From Monarcha castaneiventris obscurior (Eukaryota; Chordata; Aves; Passeriformes; Monarchidae), in the NCBI GenBank assembly GCA_026261815.1, contig JAMPIT010000493.1, forward strand, positions 7,953,501-8,017,500: a stretch of 64,000 bases of DNA. Direction: 5' to 3'. Positions 1-15,200 of this stretch are shown one piece after another. The notes under the pieces are model-generated. The model was given only the letters and a program-made list of their open reading frames with translations, was not told the DNA's origin and did not search any database. The position numbers and the translations under genes are program-made. The stretch's first letter is position 1, and each line of letters starts with the position of its first letter.

Positions 1-47
1 TTTCCAAAACATTTTTTGCAGCTGAATTTTCCAAGATGTGCACAAAC

Positions 48-223
48 CTCTCTGGTTTCTTTATATAACTTATTTGCTTCATTTGCTGCAGCAGCAACCT
101 GCTGGCTTTTCATCTGGCTCAGTTTGCTATCTGGATTTCTCAATCTGGTGAGCATCCGCGTCGAGCCTGGTGTGCCCTTCCCTGCACCTGGAGAATCACT
201 TCTGTCACCATTGGATTTCTCTC
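48..223 (-). CDS. BPTF: BPTF coding exon 7 (176 nt)
   Basis: The acceptor is tccctgggcag|GAGAGAAA and the donor CCAGAGAG|gtttgt. It encodes EKSNGDRSDSPGAGKG, then TRMLTRLRNPDSKLSQ and KSQQVAAAANEANKLYKETRE, highly similar to human. It ends at a codon boundary, as the human order (next exon VLVVNSQGE) predicts. The donor GTTTGT is weaker than the others. Later exons are outside the window. Confidence 0.92.
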
Positions 224-3200
224 CTGCCCAGGGAAAAAAAAGGCTTTTAAAAAAAACTTAAGAATTGGAAGTTTTCTACTGACGTATGGAAGTCACAAAA
301 AGATCAGAAAGTTTAGTGAAAAGATACATAAAATGAAAGTTGGAGACATCACTATTCATTATCCTTATCATTATTATCATCATTATTATTATTATTACCT
401 ATGTCCTCTGAAGCCTGGGATCCCCTCTCTGCATTTTCAGCATCATCAAGAGTCTTAATGGAGTCGTTCTGCCCAGAGCCCAGCTCGCTGCCACTGCTGT
501 TCTCAACATCTGGCTGTGGAGGTGCAGCAAACCCACTGCTGGGGATCATCTGACCAGTTTCTTCTAAGAAAGAACAACTTCAGTTTTAGTTTCTTCTTCT
601 GAATTGGATCAATGCAACTTTTTAAAGTTTTTATCAAAAAAAGGCAGATGAATATGTTTTGCTGGACACATATAAAATATTAATTCCCTTCAGAGCACTG
701 TATCCATGAAAGTATTTTTTGTTTTGTTCCAAGCAGTTTCAACTTCTCCATCTCTGAAGAACTGAAATTTATACCTGTATTTAAAATACATTCGTATTTC
801 ATCCAAGACAATTTTTTCCATAGATACACACACAGAGAACCCTCTACTGAGACTGTTTTGCATTTAAAATTCATAAAATTTGGTCCTTTTGCAGCTTCTG
901 ATTTTCTCTCTTTTAATTTTCTCGTGCTTTAGCTGCTCCTCAAAGCACACACCTTTCAGCTCCCCTTGTTTTCCATTGAGTCTTTGATTGTCTCTTCTTG
1001 AGCACCTTAATTCTGAGGAATCCCATAGCTTTCTGTTCCATTGGCACCACTGTAAATGTCAGACCACTCAAAATATCAGCCCCTTCCTGATCTGATGGGT
1101 CTTGATGTGGCTTCAAATGGGTTCCTGATCCTCAGCTGTCCTTGTTACTGTGTCTTGACAGCTCTGGACTTTGTTGTCACCTCACCTGTTGTGCTGCCCC
1201 AGTAGGAATTTTTGACTAAATATCATCGAATTGCAGCTACCTCGAAATAAATCCCTCCAACTTCCCAGTAGGAACAAGCCCCCATCCTTCAAAACAGCAA
1301 AGTCTTCTGGGGTTTGTGCCAAAGAAAGACAGTTCAGCTGCTTAAAAACTACAAGATCTGCCTGTTTCCAGAATTCTTCCAAAACATCAGGGACTCTGAT
1401 GTTGTTAAGGAAAGTGACAGAACAAAATCTGTTTTTTGTGAAATACTCAGTCCTAGCAGAAGGATGGATCAGGTAAATATTCTGGAATTCTTAGAGGATC
1501 CCTAATCTGAATGCATCTTGATTTCTGACTTTGCCAAATGGGTGGCCACCACTGTTTGATCCATTTCCCTTTTTGCTATAAGGAAAAATGGACCTGGACC
1601 TGTTTCCATGGCTGCTGTTTGGAGGAGAGTGGAAACACCCAAACCAGACTCTTAACAAAGATTAATATCCAAACTGCATTTAACAGGGATGGTGACAGAC
1701 ATTCTCATCTACCTCTGCATTTTACTCATGTCTTTGCCCTCTTTTGGCAGTAACTACCTCACTGATCCTGGTTGAGTATCTCTCCCTCTCTCTAAAAGGA
1801 GAGTCTCACACTGAAATTTCATAGTAAGAACACAAACATGACTGTGAATATAGTGAAATCGACATAAGGAAAAACCCTCTCCACACACACTTTCCTACAA
1901 AAAAAGAGCCCACTAATTTACAACTCATGTAGAAGCTTTGGAAGGAGAAAAGTACTTGTGAAAGCATAATAAATAATGATAAATATATAAGTGAATCTTT
2001 AAAATAAAATACAAACCCATAGAGGTGTCTGAAACAAAATTACAGGATATGTATCTTTTCCATTAAACCTCTACATAGTCATTTTAACTTTAAAAGGGAA
2101 TAAAAAGTAGGATAACTGGCAAAAATATTTGGTCATGTATCTAAAATATATGGTTTCTGTCTTGTACATGAGGACATTTTCTGTACGTAAAAAGTGCATG
2201 ATGAGGCTTGCAGATTACAGATTAATCTTAGCTTTCATTTTGTCCTCCTGTTAAGAAAGTTTATTACAAGGTTTGGAGGCATTTCGTAAGTTGAAAAGCT
2301 GCAGACGGTGACTGTATGGAGAACTATTTCTGTAGGAGAGAAAACATTTACTACTCCTTTTTAAAACATAACCCACTGAGTATGTCCACATCACACATTA
2401 GAGTGTTTAGATTTTAAGAACTGAGAATAAATTCCTGACCATTTTAATGGTGATCAGATGTTTAACAACATTTGATTATGTAGTAAATCTTGTAACAGAA
2501 TATAATTCTAAATGTAATATAAAGTAATTCTAAAATAGTACACTCATAGTTTATGTTACACCTAATCAATTCCCACTTATTCCTAAAGCAAGAGTAAGTT
2601 TGTCTGGTTTTAAACAGTGTATATTATTACCTTTGAGTCACTGACATGGCAGAACAAAACATGTTAAAATACAAAAACCCTTGTGCTTATAATTCTGAAA
2701 TCCATTTAAAATTTCTAACATGACAATTTTAATCTTGACATTTCAGCGCAATGGTTTATACATGTGAATGAAAATGCTTTGTTTGTTAGTAATTTACACA
2801 GTAAATGAGAGGTTAAAATAATAAACAAGCCAGCAGCAAATTAGAATTTGAAATAAACTTTGAGAGAATGCTAACGATCATTATGGATCACTATGGAAAA
2901 ATAAAATATACAGAAAATAGAAAATAAAAAGCTTAGCCATAGTCGTCTTTGGAAGGCATGGAAACAAATGCTAATGTCATGGTGGACCACAAATTTCAAG
3001 CACTAGTTGCAAGAAAATTAACTTTGAAATGTTAATAATGACAACGTAGCAGTAAAGGATGGCACTGCAAGCAAACAGCATGAGTGATATATACTGGGAA
3101 TGGTTTTAGTGGACAAATCAGAGAGAAAAACAGATTCCCCAAATTACAGAGGCATTGGTAACAGTGCCTTCTGTACCTGAGAGTTCCAGAGGGAGCTCTG

Positions 3201-6200
3201 ATGCCACCTTCTTCTCTGCCACGTTGTTGCTATCAAGGGTTTCTGATTGACACCCCACTGCGTCCTTCCCTTCAGAGCAACTATTCTCTCCTGCAGAAGG
3301 ATTTGTGGTGTTGTCATCAGTGCTTGAGGTCACAGAGTTACTTTTATCCCCAACGACTGTTGCCTCTATAGTAAAACGCACAACAAAACTTTAGGGATGT
3401 TCTTTATTATGCCTTAGGACGTCATTTGGCATCATCCATAGAAACAACTTCAGCAGCTTTGTTTGCTTGACAATGCTGAAAAATAGTGAGCTTTTTCCTT
3501 TCCTTTTTTTTTGCTATGAGATAGTATTGTCTCAGAATCAAAGAACAAACCAATTGTGATGAGGAAAAAGTTAAAAATTATGTAATATAGCTTACTACAA
3601 ACATGTTGATCACAACCTGTAAGTGCCACCTGTACCTCAAGGCAGGGTATCTAGGAGCCAGCTGTATAGAAGTAGGAAAATTGGTGAAATTACTTAACAA
3701 GAACAACTCCAACACAGGACAAAGCACAAAGGAACTGACAAATACCACCTACTACAAAAGTATCTTGGATAATCATACAGAGAAAGTATCACATTAACAC
3801 TTACAGAAATGTGGGGATCACATCACTTAAATGGAGCTGCTAAAGCACAGTCAGAGTTTCTTTACCTTCTGATTTCTCTTTTTCCACATCTTGCTCATTG
3901 TGTGTTTCCTCAATTTTATCCTGGTCTCCAGTTTCTTCCTTGTCTCTCTCAGCATCTGTCTGGTCATTATCAACATCACTTTTGGCCTTTTCTGCCTCCT
4001 CATCTCCTGTGTTTTTATCTTCCGCTATTTCTCCTTTTCTTGCTCTGATAATGTCCAAAATTTCATCTACAATATAAAGCATGTTGTCAGCATGAAACAA
4101 CAAACCACCTACAGAGCCATGGAGCACAAATAACATGACATAAATCCTGCTTCTGATGATGATAAAGTAGATTTGATTCACAGTGCAGCATCTAGTCCCA
4201 TTACATAAAATATTCCTACCATTTGCTGCAGAAAGGAAAGACTTGTTGTTGCCCCTTGCTTTGTTTGTAAGGTCTTCTGTCACATCCATGTGCCGATGAA
4301 CTTCTTCACGCATCTCATCCAAGGTTTTGCATAGGTCAGCTTCCCAGTAATCCTTGTCCAGGCATTCAATTAACTCTGCCAGCTGGATCTTTGTGCTGTA
4401 GTACCAGATTTTCTTATCCTTCTCACTTTCTGAATCTTCCTCTCTGTAGGAGTATTTAAAAAATATTGATTTTAAAGTATCTGGATAAAAGACAAAAATT
4501 ACTATCAGTCTGTTTTCTGCAGAGCACGATTAAATGTCAATACCTGAGTGTGAATAAACAAATCACATCACTCATATGCACCCAGTTTAATATCAATATT
4601 CAATTATCAATATTCATATCTTGTTTCCTTCCCTTTCTTCATCCCCTCAGTTCTCATGACAACTTCCTCAGGAAAGCTTTGAAATCTCCTTAAAACTGGC
4701 TTGTCCAATCTGACAACAAGGTTTATTCTCATTACATTTACTATTACTGTAACCAGTAATTTACTACTAAGTCTGAAATCATTTGAAAGTCCAGAATCCA
4801 TAATGGTAGTTTCTGACAACATATTCAGGGAAGAGCACAGTTAGGGAATTCAAAGTATAGAATGTCACATTCATAAAATATTTTATACTGGAATCCTACA
4901 GCATCCACCTGTGAGAGCACCAGTAAAGGATGAACCATAATACAACGCCTTTGAAAAGATCAAGGGATTTCCACATTTTTTCCACAGTACTCCCTGACCC
5001 CATGAGCCCAGAATTACTCGTGTCAGCAGGGCCACGGACCCAAGGGAGCTCCAAAAATACCTCAGGTAACAGGCTCTTCTGGAGGCTGCAGAGCACGGGG
5101 AGGATGCTCCAAGTGCTTCTGTAGCTGCTGGATTTCAGCTTGGCTTGTTCTGTCCTGTTGAGCAGCAGCAGCCAGATGCAGGGTGGCATGAGCCCAAGCA
5201 CTCATTTCCACAGCACATCCCAGTGCTCCCCACATCCTGTGGGTGACACTGATTCACCAGCCTGGCCTCCACCTGGGCAAAGGAACTAAACTACTGCTGC
5301 ACTTGCATCCCCTGTTACAGCACTGCAGGGCTGTGGCTACTGAGGATCCTAACCCAGAGAGCTGACAGCAATGGGAAGCTGACTGTAAGTCTCAAAGATC
5401 TGCCCTTGTGGGGTTTGTTGCAGGTTTCTCTCTACTGGTTGCCTTCCCATGGCTTATACATTAAAAATGGCACAAATTGGCTGCAGGGATTCAAAGACGA
5501 ACAACCTTAAGGCAACTTGATCGTTGGTGATCTACTGCCTCCCACACTGTGTTTGTGAAACAATTAATATTTGCAACTCAAACAGAACACTACTGAAATA
5601 AGGTGGTTGTGAAGTTAATAATGGCAGTATTACTCAAAATTCAACTACTTACTTGTCACAACTATTATTACAAAACTGACTTTTGGTTTTGATGATAAAA
5701 CCTGGTATATTGCAAAGAAACTTGCATCTCTCTCATGAAGGGCTTTGCTCATGAAAAGCAACTAATTCTGCTTTACCCATTTATTCCTCTAAACTGACAA
5801 CATTCCATTAGTTTTAACCACACCAACCTGTTAAGTTTGACAAGTTTTCTCAGAAAACAGCTCATTTCAGCAAGACTGTCACATACAACACACCAAAATA
5901 TAACAGCCGAACACTGACAATCATTTGACTCTATGGAATATTCTAGGCCTGTAAACCCCCATGTTAAAGAAAAGTTACTGTTTAAACCATGTTTCCTTTA
6001 AACCAAGAATTATTTACTAACAACAATAGGAATGACAGCACTTTCATTACCGGTGGTGAACAAAAGCCACAGAAGAGGAAGATAAAGGCAAACACCCAAA
6101 AACCAAGATGGAAAGGGAGATGAGAATGTAAGAATAGGGCTTTACACAGTGAGAGGAAATAAAAGGATGAAACAAAATGCGTAACTAAAAAGGACAGGGA

Positions 6201-9200
6201 ATGGGTGCCTTCTGAGCTTTCCCTGGCAAGTTTCCAAGGCAAGTGGCAAGTGCAAGACCCCAGCAGAGCAGCAGTTGTAAGGCTGCTCTGCTCCTGACAA
6301 ACATAACTGCAGAATATGATGCTGTTTTTACTTTATTCCTTAACTGATCAAAAAGGGAACTTGAACCTTTCATTTTGAACCCCTCTGTTGTAGCTGTTAC
6401 AGGATTATTTGCTAGAGAGATAATGCCATTTATACATCCTCTTATATGACCTAGATATGCAACAATATGAACGCTTTATATAGAATCAGAGTCACTTCAG
6501 CTGGAAAAAACCTTTGAGATCAAGTCCGACAATATATTCTCATCACTCCATGAGGGAAGGCCATGCCTGCATCCATCTGCCAGACAAGCAGCCTGTACAC
6601 ATTGCTTCAATTTTGATGGTGATCATCCAAATGTTTTCTTATTTTCATGTTTCTCCCCCCATTCAATAAATCTGAGACTGCTCCAGCTGCCCTAATGAAG
6701 CCAGGGTACGTGTGTCACCTGAATATCCCAAGCAGCATCTGGCTTTTCCCTTCCCATCAGCCCTTTCTATTCTAGGTTTGCAAGGTTTCATTGGACTGAA
6801 AAGCAATTAACTGCTGTTTTCAATTTCCCTGGATAACTCAAGAAAAAGCCTTCAGCACCAGTAAAGGTCTGCTGTATTGCAGGCCAGTAAACCCCGAGGC
6901 TCAGTGTGCAGAGCTCAGAGAGACATCAGACTACTGAGAGTATTCTGCAGAAAGCACCTGGAGCCAATCCCTCCATGTGCGATTTGAGTCCTGCCCATTA
7001 AAGAACTGCTCAGATAATATTCTGGAAACAGACAATGAGGTTATCCAAGAGTATTTTAATACCCTTCTACTTCATTTATACCAGGGTTTGAGCATAGAGC
7101 TTGTTTTGAACTGAAGGCTATCACAACGTCAGCAAGAGAATTTCAGGAATTAGGAGTTTTCTATTGAAAAAGCACAGGCAGAAAATGAAATGGCACAAAC
7201 TGTTTCGTCTGTGTGCTTACACCAAACTCATCTCTGCCCAGACTTCTTTCCAAGTTTTGGATTGTGCCAGGGGAAGATTTGGAGTGCACAGCAGAACTCA
7301 ATCCATGCACTCTAATTTGGCCAACTTAGATAAGACCTACATGAACAATTACATGATTCCAGCTAACTTTCCCTCAATGTCTTCTTGTGTTTACTAAAGG
7401 GACACCACTTTTACCCTCTGAAGAAATCAGAGGGGCTGTCATAAAAAGATGTTAAGATGCAAAGCTGCACAAGGACCAGTTCCCAACGTTTTTCTCGGAC
7501 AAGCTGGACAGATTTGCCAGCTTGGTGCTGGACAGGTCTGCCGAGTCTCCAGGGGACTCAGCTGAGTCATAGACAATGTGTGAGGCCAAGGAGGGAGAAA
7601 AGAATCATGTGACTATTCCTACCTCTTTCAGCCTCCTTGGCTGCCAGGAACTATTCACTGGCAGGCTGCAGAGACAAGTTCAAAGACTGATAAAAGCAAC
7701 ATAGAAGATACTAGAAACTTACGAGTAAGGTGATAACAAAGTATTTAGTACTACTAGTAGCAGATATTTCCTGCATCCATAATGATGCAGTTGGAAACTG
7801 AAGAATTCAGGAAATTGTTTAAAGCAATCTATTCAAATGAAGATCCAAACCCTTGTTAATTAATTGTAGAAAACAGAGGAGGACCCCCTAAGAACATAAA
7901 CAGCATTACAAATCTCACAGAAGAAAAGCTGAAACTGCTTTTGACTGTCGAGGAAGATCCATACAACTCAGGAATAACAATGTGTGCCCTATTTCTGTTA
8001 TCAAAATGAAAGCCAAACAGTGTTTTATTATCTTCTTTCACAGATAATTGATAAATCCAAAGCATCTCAATATTTCTGTAAAGATAAACTTGTTAAAACA
8101 CTGCAGCAGTTTACTAGGACAATGCAAGTCGAAGTCCCAAATTTCCTGAGTTATTAACTTGCAGAAATAATCTTCACAAGTAAAACAAATGCAATGGACC
8201 CAGAGGCATCATCCTTAATTTGTAAACAGCTTGAAACAAAAACCTTGGGAATTAATTTGCTCTTGGCCTGTTTTTTGTTTTAATCTTGTTGATATTTGTT
8301 CATGAGGAGACCTCTTCAGTGTCCGCTTTTCCATCTTTGTAAAACAGAAGAGGTGGAAAAGAGAAACAAACCCACAATGATGGGCTTAAACAAGGCAAGT
8401 GATGGAAATAAAAATATCAGGGAACAAGTCTACAAAACCCTTTAAAAGGTAGGAAAACCAGCAGTAGGTTGGATTTATGACATTTAAAGGGGGAGAGGGC
8501 AGAAGAAGTAAAAAGCCCTAAAAACCCTTCTGAGAAACAAAACCACCAAGAATTTAGGATTCCAGTTCTGTAATCCTCCTGGGCAGGATTTCAAATCGGT
8601 ATTTGTGCAGATTATTTTTAGATCTATTAGTTTCCTCTGATACATTTGATCACATGGCATTGGGGAATACACTCTATTCATTTTAATAAAGTTGATATGA
8701 TAAAATAATTTCATGAATCTCAGGTTTTAGCATTTGGCAGTTATCCTTTAAGTTACCCTTCAGTTATCCAAGATACCAGGTGTGGTTTGATCTTGTTCAG
8801 TGTGTAGATATACAGATATAGATAGACAGATAGATAGATAGACAGACAGATAGATATGCAATGCAGTTGGGTTTGCAATACAGCATGCCTACTGAATTTA
8901 AAAACTGGAAGTACAGAGTTTAATGTCTATGTGAGTTATTAAAGTTGCATTTCCCTGGAATTAAGTTGTGTAGTACTTGTGCCCCCTTATGAAATAATTT
9001 GCCCACAGAACACCTCAAAGGAATGCAAAATATTGGGTTTTTAAAAACTCAATACATTTAACTTTTGAAGATGTCTCTTCTAGTGCAGTTAAAATTACTA
9101 CCAATGTGCTAGAAAGAACACATGTGCAGATTTCAAAGGATCACGAAGCACCTGCATGATTCACTTTAGTTTGAAATATGTTGAATTATTGCCTGTATCA

Positions 9201-12200
9201 AAACCTTCCTAACATCAAATACCCCACTTCACTGGGAAAAAACATTGTTACACAGAGCAAGTTTGGTTAAAAATAATTACCTAGCTGCCCACATACAGGG
9301 AGGAAACAAAGTCTGCCTATTTATCGCAAAATCAACTCCTGAGCGATCTGGATTTTTTTATGTTAATTCCCAGATCTCTGCCAGTACAGGAGAGCACTGA
9401 AGACAAACTCATCTTTAGAACAGTCTTTTCCTCAAGAGTTTTAGGGGAAATATACAAAAACCATGCAGAGGAAACCACAAGTTATTAAAGCACAAGTAAC
9501 TAGAGTGAAAAGAATCTCGGTTACATGTCCTTCACAATCAGGCTTTTTGTGGAAATCAAAACTTTAACACATTTTCTGAAAACAAAAAGTAGGAAATTCT
9601 GTATGAGGCAATGGAAGAATTGGAATATCCACAGCTTCAGGTGCCCATCACATCCTGGTGAACCACCTGAATGATCCACCCTTTACTGTGGAGCATGTGG
9701 CTGAGCATAAACATGGAGCATATATATAGCAAAAAAAAAAAAAAAAGAGTATAAAAGATTCCCTGCATCCTTTGAAAGGTTTCTTGGCACTACTGTGACA
9801 TTTATAACTCAGAGAAACTAAAAAAGATCAAACATGGACTCTTTTTTTTTACAAATATGAAAGAAGAACACAGGAAACAGAGCAGAGATAATTAATACTT
9901 AAAGCATCAGCTGACAATACCCCAGAGAAACAGCCCCACATTTTAAAGGAATACCGTGAGTCCTTAGAAGCGCCTTCTTTGCAAGATGTAACACCCTCAG
10001 CAGACCTCACAGTCCCTTTTAAACACACTAGCTACTATCCTAACATTCACTATAACCTGCTTTGTATGAAATTCTGTAAGGTACCCAGCTGTGGTTTATT
10101 TTCTTCATAACACTGAATGGAAAACTGTGTTTACAGAGCTCTGGTAAAATCTCTATTTCTCCTAATTTAACAATAGGACTGATTTCACTTAAGTATTATT
10201 TCTTTTCCATTATGAGAACAATTAGATAAGAACAGTCTTTTATGAGAAAACCAATGTTTAGCTATCTTCCTTTGAAAAATGTAGGAAGTGTCTTTATAAT
10301 TTCAGATTCAACTTTTCAGGTAAAATCCAGTGCACAATGCCCCCACTAGCAAGAGTTTGATTACTATTAGTATTTTGAGGTACATTTGCATCTCGAGACT
10401 AACCAGTAACAGGAAATTGTGTGAAGCACATGCAGTACCTCCCTCAAAGACAGGCATGTCTTGCTGACTTTCTCTGCACTACAGAAGTGCTCAACACAAC
10501 ATTTTCTGCATTTCTAGTAACAGTGAATCCCTTTGAGCATCTCTGAAAGTTTCAGCTTCAAAGGCAGAGCATCAAACTAGTACCAGAACCTGGCAGCCAA
10601 ACACTGCTTAAGTGGGTGACAGACCACAAGTAGTGTCCTACACACCATGTGATCATAAAAAGAATCAAACTTCTCTTCAGTAACTTTTACAAGAAACTGG
10701 GGAGTTCTCATTAAAATTCCCTTTCTTTTCCTCACATTCATGTGTTTTAGGCACATTAATATTAAGCCTGAGGCCCTTTTTAAAATTTCCTTTTTATGTA
10801 TAGATTATGAGAATATTAATTTTGGATAAATACGGATTATTTACATGGTCTTTAGTAATCTCCTTACAAAACAGCAAGCAACAGCCCTATTGAAAGAAAG
10901 AACAATTTTAAGATGGCAACAGCAATTTCCATGAGAGCAACTAAAAACACAATATTATTGTTCAGAAATTATGCAATGATTAGTTGACTTACATGATGAT
11001 TCTCCTGTTCAGGAACCAGTATTTCCGCCTATGCCTGTCATATCCAATAGGTTCGTGTCGGATGTATGGTTTGTTTTTTTGGATTTCAGCCACACAGTCA
11101 GTCACTCCAGGCACCTTATGTGCCACGCAGACCTCGCACTGCCACTCGTCTTCTGGCACCTCCTCCAGAGGGGGTTTCACGCACTCCAAGTGGTACACGG
11201 CTGAGCAAGTCTCACAGCAAAGCAAATCCCCAAGTTTGTGACAAACCCTACAATGATCATCATACTGAATAACACCTTCTGACATTAACTCCTCACGTGC
11301 AATGTTTGTGGTAAGAAACTGATCCACTAAGAACTGCAGAACTTTGATTTTATTCTCTACTGGTCCATAAGGATAGTCCTCTGTCTCTTGATAAGGAAGA
11401 ACATGATGGTATTCCTTGTCACTCTCACAATATACCCGCAGAACCTCTGGCCACGTCATTCCATCTATGAAATATAAAGTGGAATTAACGCTATCTTTGA
11501 GGTCAGCAGGTCCAAAGGTAGTATTTGAAGTGTCTTCTTCACGTAAAACTGCTTTTAACAGCACTATATGCATCTCTGCCATAAGTGTGCACTGCTCTTG
11601 ACTTACCAGAGCAGCACAGAAGTCCTCAAAACGAAAAGGAGAGAGGCGCAAAACAGTGCCAAAGTTCCTTAGTACCTCATAGATGGCAATAACATTCATT
11701 ATATGCTCACTAGGCACCATTAAGTCCTCTGAGGATTTAGGAAACTCCAAGGGTGGGATATCTTTTTCTTCCAATATTGGAGAACGAGGACGATGTGCTC
11801 TTTGTCTTCTCCTACCTGGAATAAAAAACAACAGTTAGAATTTTGATGTTCACAGGTCAATGTGTTTAAACATCTATCATCAATCACTGCATTAACATTC
11901 TGAACTAATGCAAATTAAGGCTTCACAAGCTTCACAGTTACATAAATGTGTTACCTCAGCTAATCATCTTATACTTTAACTAACAGTATGAAAACAAAAC
12001 ACAAGATATCTGAAGTTTTGCTTCAGACACATACAGGAATTGTATTTCCCATACAATATACATCTACTGATTCTTTAAAATGAAATCTAGAAATGTAGTT
12101 TTTTAAACTACTTAAAAAGACAGACATTTCCTGCAGCCAAAATATTATTTTTTTCTCATTTTTATTCAGCACGACAAGTTTAAACTCCAAACATAAAGCT

Positions 12201-15200
12201 CCAAACAGATATTTTGTATTAAATTATTGCAAGTTAGTCTCCTATCCAGCAATAGCATCCAGGAAAGCTCATTTCAAGATATTTTAGATCATCAATTTCA
12301 ATCGAATTAAAATACAAAAGAGAACCTGAGTGTTGCCCACTGCTTTCTAACTAGAATATTTCTCCTGGCTACCTACAAACCAAAACCAGAAGGTAAATGT
12401 GATGTTTTATGAAAATATTTCCAAAAATTCTCAGTTTTTCAAAACAAACAAACAAACCACCCCAATCCACCCTCATGCTTCAATAAAACAGGAACCATAG
12501 CCACAGAATGAGGAGGCTAAATTATGCAAGGACAAAGCTTACAAAAAACCCTAATCTAAAGAGCTGTTTTACTACCAAAAAGAAAAGACACTGTGCATAA
12601 TCAATTCAGTCTCAGGTGCTAATTCAGACAAGATGCTACATTTCCTTCCCTTTAATTCCACTATCCTTGATGCCAAGTAGAAGGAAAAACAAAAGAGGAA
12701 AGTTTTTGTAAATGACACTACCCAACAGATGAAATATTTTAATCTTCTATCAAATTAACCAGCTGCATGCAACTATTTCTCAGCTATCAGTTAAAAGTTT
12801 TAGATGCACTCATTAAACTTATTTCCCTTTACAGAAAAAAACAAGTTGAGAAAATCTCATAAACCATCATCTAGGTTTAATCCAAGAACTGAGATGAAAG
12901 CTGGTTTTAGGTCCTCTTACTAAGCATACTAAGATTCTGGTCAACAACTAAATTTCAAAATTATCCATTGTCCATAGAGAAGTGTCAGCAGGATGCATTT
13001 CATTCACAAAGAAAATCCAAAGGAAAACTGCAGCTGTCCATAGCAGCCATTTCCCACACACACTTCATTAAAATGGGACAGGTATTCAACTTTGTGTGAG
13101 ACTGAAGAGTGACACTACCAGTAGTCCGGAATTTTAAGATTCACAATCATAATTTCTTGACCAAATTCTGCAAATAACAGACTCCAAAAACTGGTTCAAG
13201 AAAATTGAGTGATAAAGTGAACTTTATTTCAGCTTGGATGTTATCATTAAGAGGAAATGGTTCTCTGTGGCATTTTTCAACCCACCCTACTCCCTTCGAT
13301 ACTCCCAGAAATACAGAAAATAAATATAATATCAGAGAAGACTTGCTAAGGCAGATCCTGCTGAACCTGAAACACCATCATTAAAACTTTAAAGCATTGA
13401 AAAGGGAAAAAAAAAGTTACCAGAAAGAAAAGCTACTCTAAGAAACATCCTGATGCACAACAAATGATTCCAGAGAAATATATCAACCCTTAGGCTGGTA
13501 TGGCAAGAGGGCACCAGGTACAGCTCTCCCTTTCCAACGTTAAAGAATTAAATCTTATGCAACAAGTTACACACCCAAACAATATAGAAGATGAACTGCA
13601 AGATGTTTCCATTACAGAAGTAATGGGTCAACATCATCTGTGGATAAAAATAACTTTCCAAGTTTAGTGAAGTTTGAGTTCTGACTGTGGAAAATGAAAG
13701 AATGCTTCTATGACTCTCTTCCAACATGTCTCTGCACAAATCAGTGGAAAATGTTTAATCATGGCAAACACACACAGGAGTTTCACAGCCAGGCACAAAG
13801 TAAGTGTTCTCTAGATTAAACTCAACTTTTCTATCACCATGATCCAAAATCATATATGCATAGGGCACAGCTGGTTTAATTAAGAAACCCCAAAGCAAAA
13901 AAAGACACATTCCCACAATAAACTAATTCAGGGTCCTGAAGCTTCCTTCAACATTGCAGTCCTAGCTGGCCATGCAAGACACCACCACCACTGAACACAT
14001 ATTCTGAAATCACTGATGGCCCTCACAGAGTCCAGGTATCACAAAAACCAGCAGAGCTATCAACCAGGATTCTTTCCAGTGTTTGCAACTGTAGCAGAAA
14101 AAATGTGTCTGTCATACAGTAAAGCCATAAAACAGCCCTTCGAGAAAAGGGCACAGCAAGGACGTTAACCCTGCTTTACCTGAGTTAATCAGAAGTGACA
14201 AATCCCCCCAGGAATTTGAGACAAAGATAAACCAGAGTGAAGGAATACTGCTAAAAAAAAATTGACTCCCAATACACCAATTTTGCTGATGTCTCTTTCA
14301 CATGAGATAACCATGGTATGGAATCACAGAATCATTAAGGTTGGGAAACACCTTCAAGATCAAGCCCAACCATCAGCCCAGCTCCACCCATGTCCTCAAG
14401 TGCCATAGCCACACATTTTTAACACCTCCAGGGGTGGTGACTTACACCAGTTTCCTGAGCAGCCCGTTCCAGCGCTTTACAACTCTTTCAGCGAAACAAA
14501 GTTTCCTAATATTTAATCCAAACCTCTCCTGGTGCAAGGAGGCCATTTGTATATTTGTCACGTGAAATTAATAGGGGAATAAAAAAAAAGAACCTTAAAA
14601 CAAGGCATTCCTAGTATGTTCTGAAGAAGTTAATCTCTAACACTTCCTCTTACAAAGGAAGCACATGGGTACAATTAGAGATCTAGAAGAAATGTGTTAT
14701 CAGGATACAAATATGTCACAATAGCATAATAAAGAATTGTACTTTGGTGCAAGCACAATGCAACCCTCTGGCTGCATTAGTCACACCATTCCATCTCCTA
14801 CTTAAATCAATTTATGTCTTTTCATGTTTGCTTTGGTATAAAGAACAGAAATTTCAAAAGCAATAGTAAAACAGACAATAGGAAAAGCACACTGCATTAT
14901 AAAATGTGTGCTTCATTTGTATTAGGCCGCACAGTTGCAGCACATTATGATACTGCACACCTCAACACTCCCCATCCACACTGGAAACTACACACCACAG
15001 CTCAAGAGCTCAAATAATTTCTCTTTTCGGACACTGAACTGCTCTGAACAATTCTAAACTAAACGGAAACTGGTTTCCAGAGCTAAAAAAGGCAAGTATT
15101 CAAAGATGCAGAATATTTTAGAAAGAAATTGTATTTTTCTTGAATGACTTGATGGCACAGTATTTCAAATCTTTCTATGCTGGCTTTTTTTCTTTCCAAT

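Larger units (their letters stand above)
224..3176 (-). other. BPTF: BPTF introns 5 and 6 (non-coding)
   Basis: Apart from exon 6 this is AT-rich intron. I see no further exon and no recognisable mobile element. The ATT/AAT run at 363-397 abuts the exon 6 donor. Confidence 0.7.
4444..10992 (-). other. BPTF: BPTF intron 2
   Basis: A 6.5-kb AT-rich intron. It holds a probable CR1 remnant near 6.5 kb, a GATA-type microsatellite near 8.8 kb and a short A-run at 9731-9746. I found no conserved reading frame. Confidence 0.7.
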
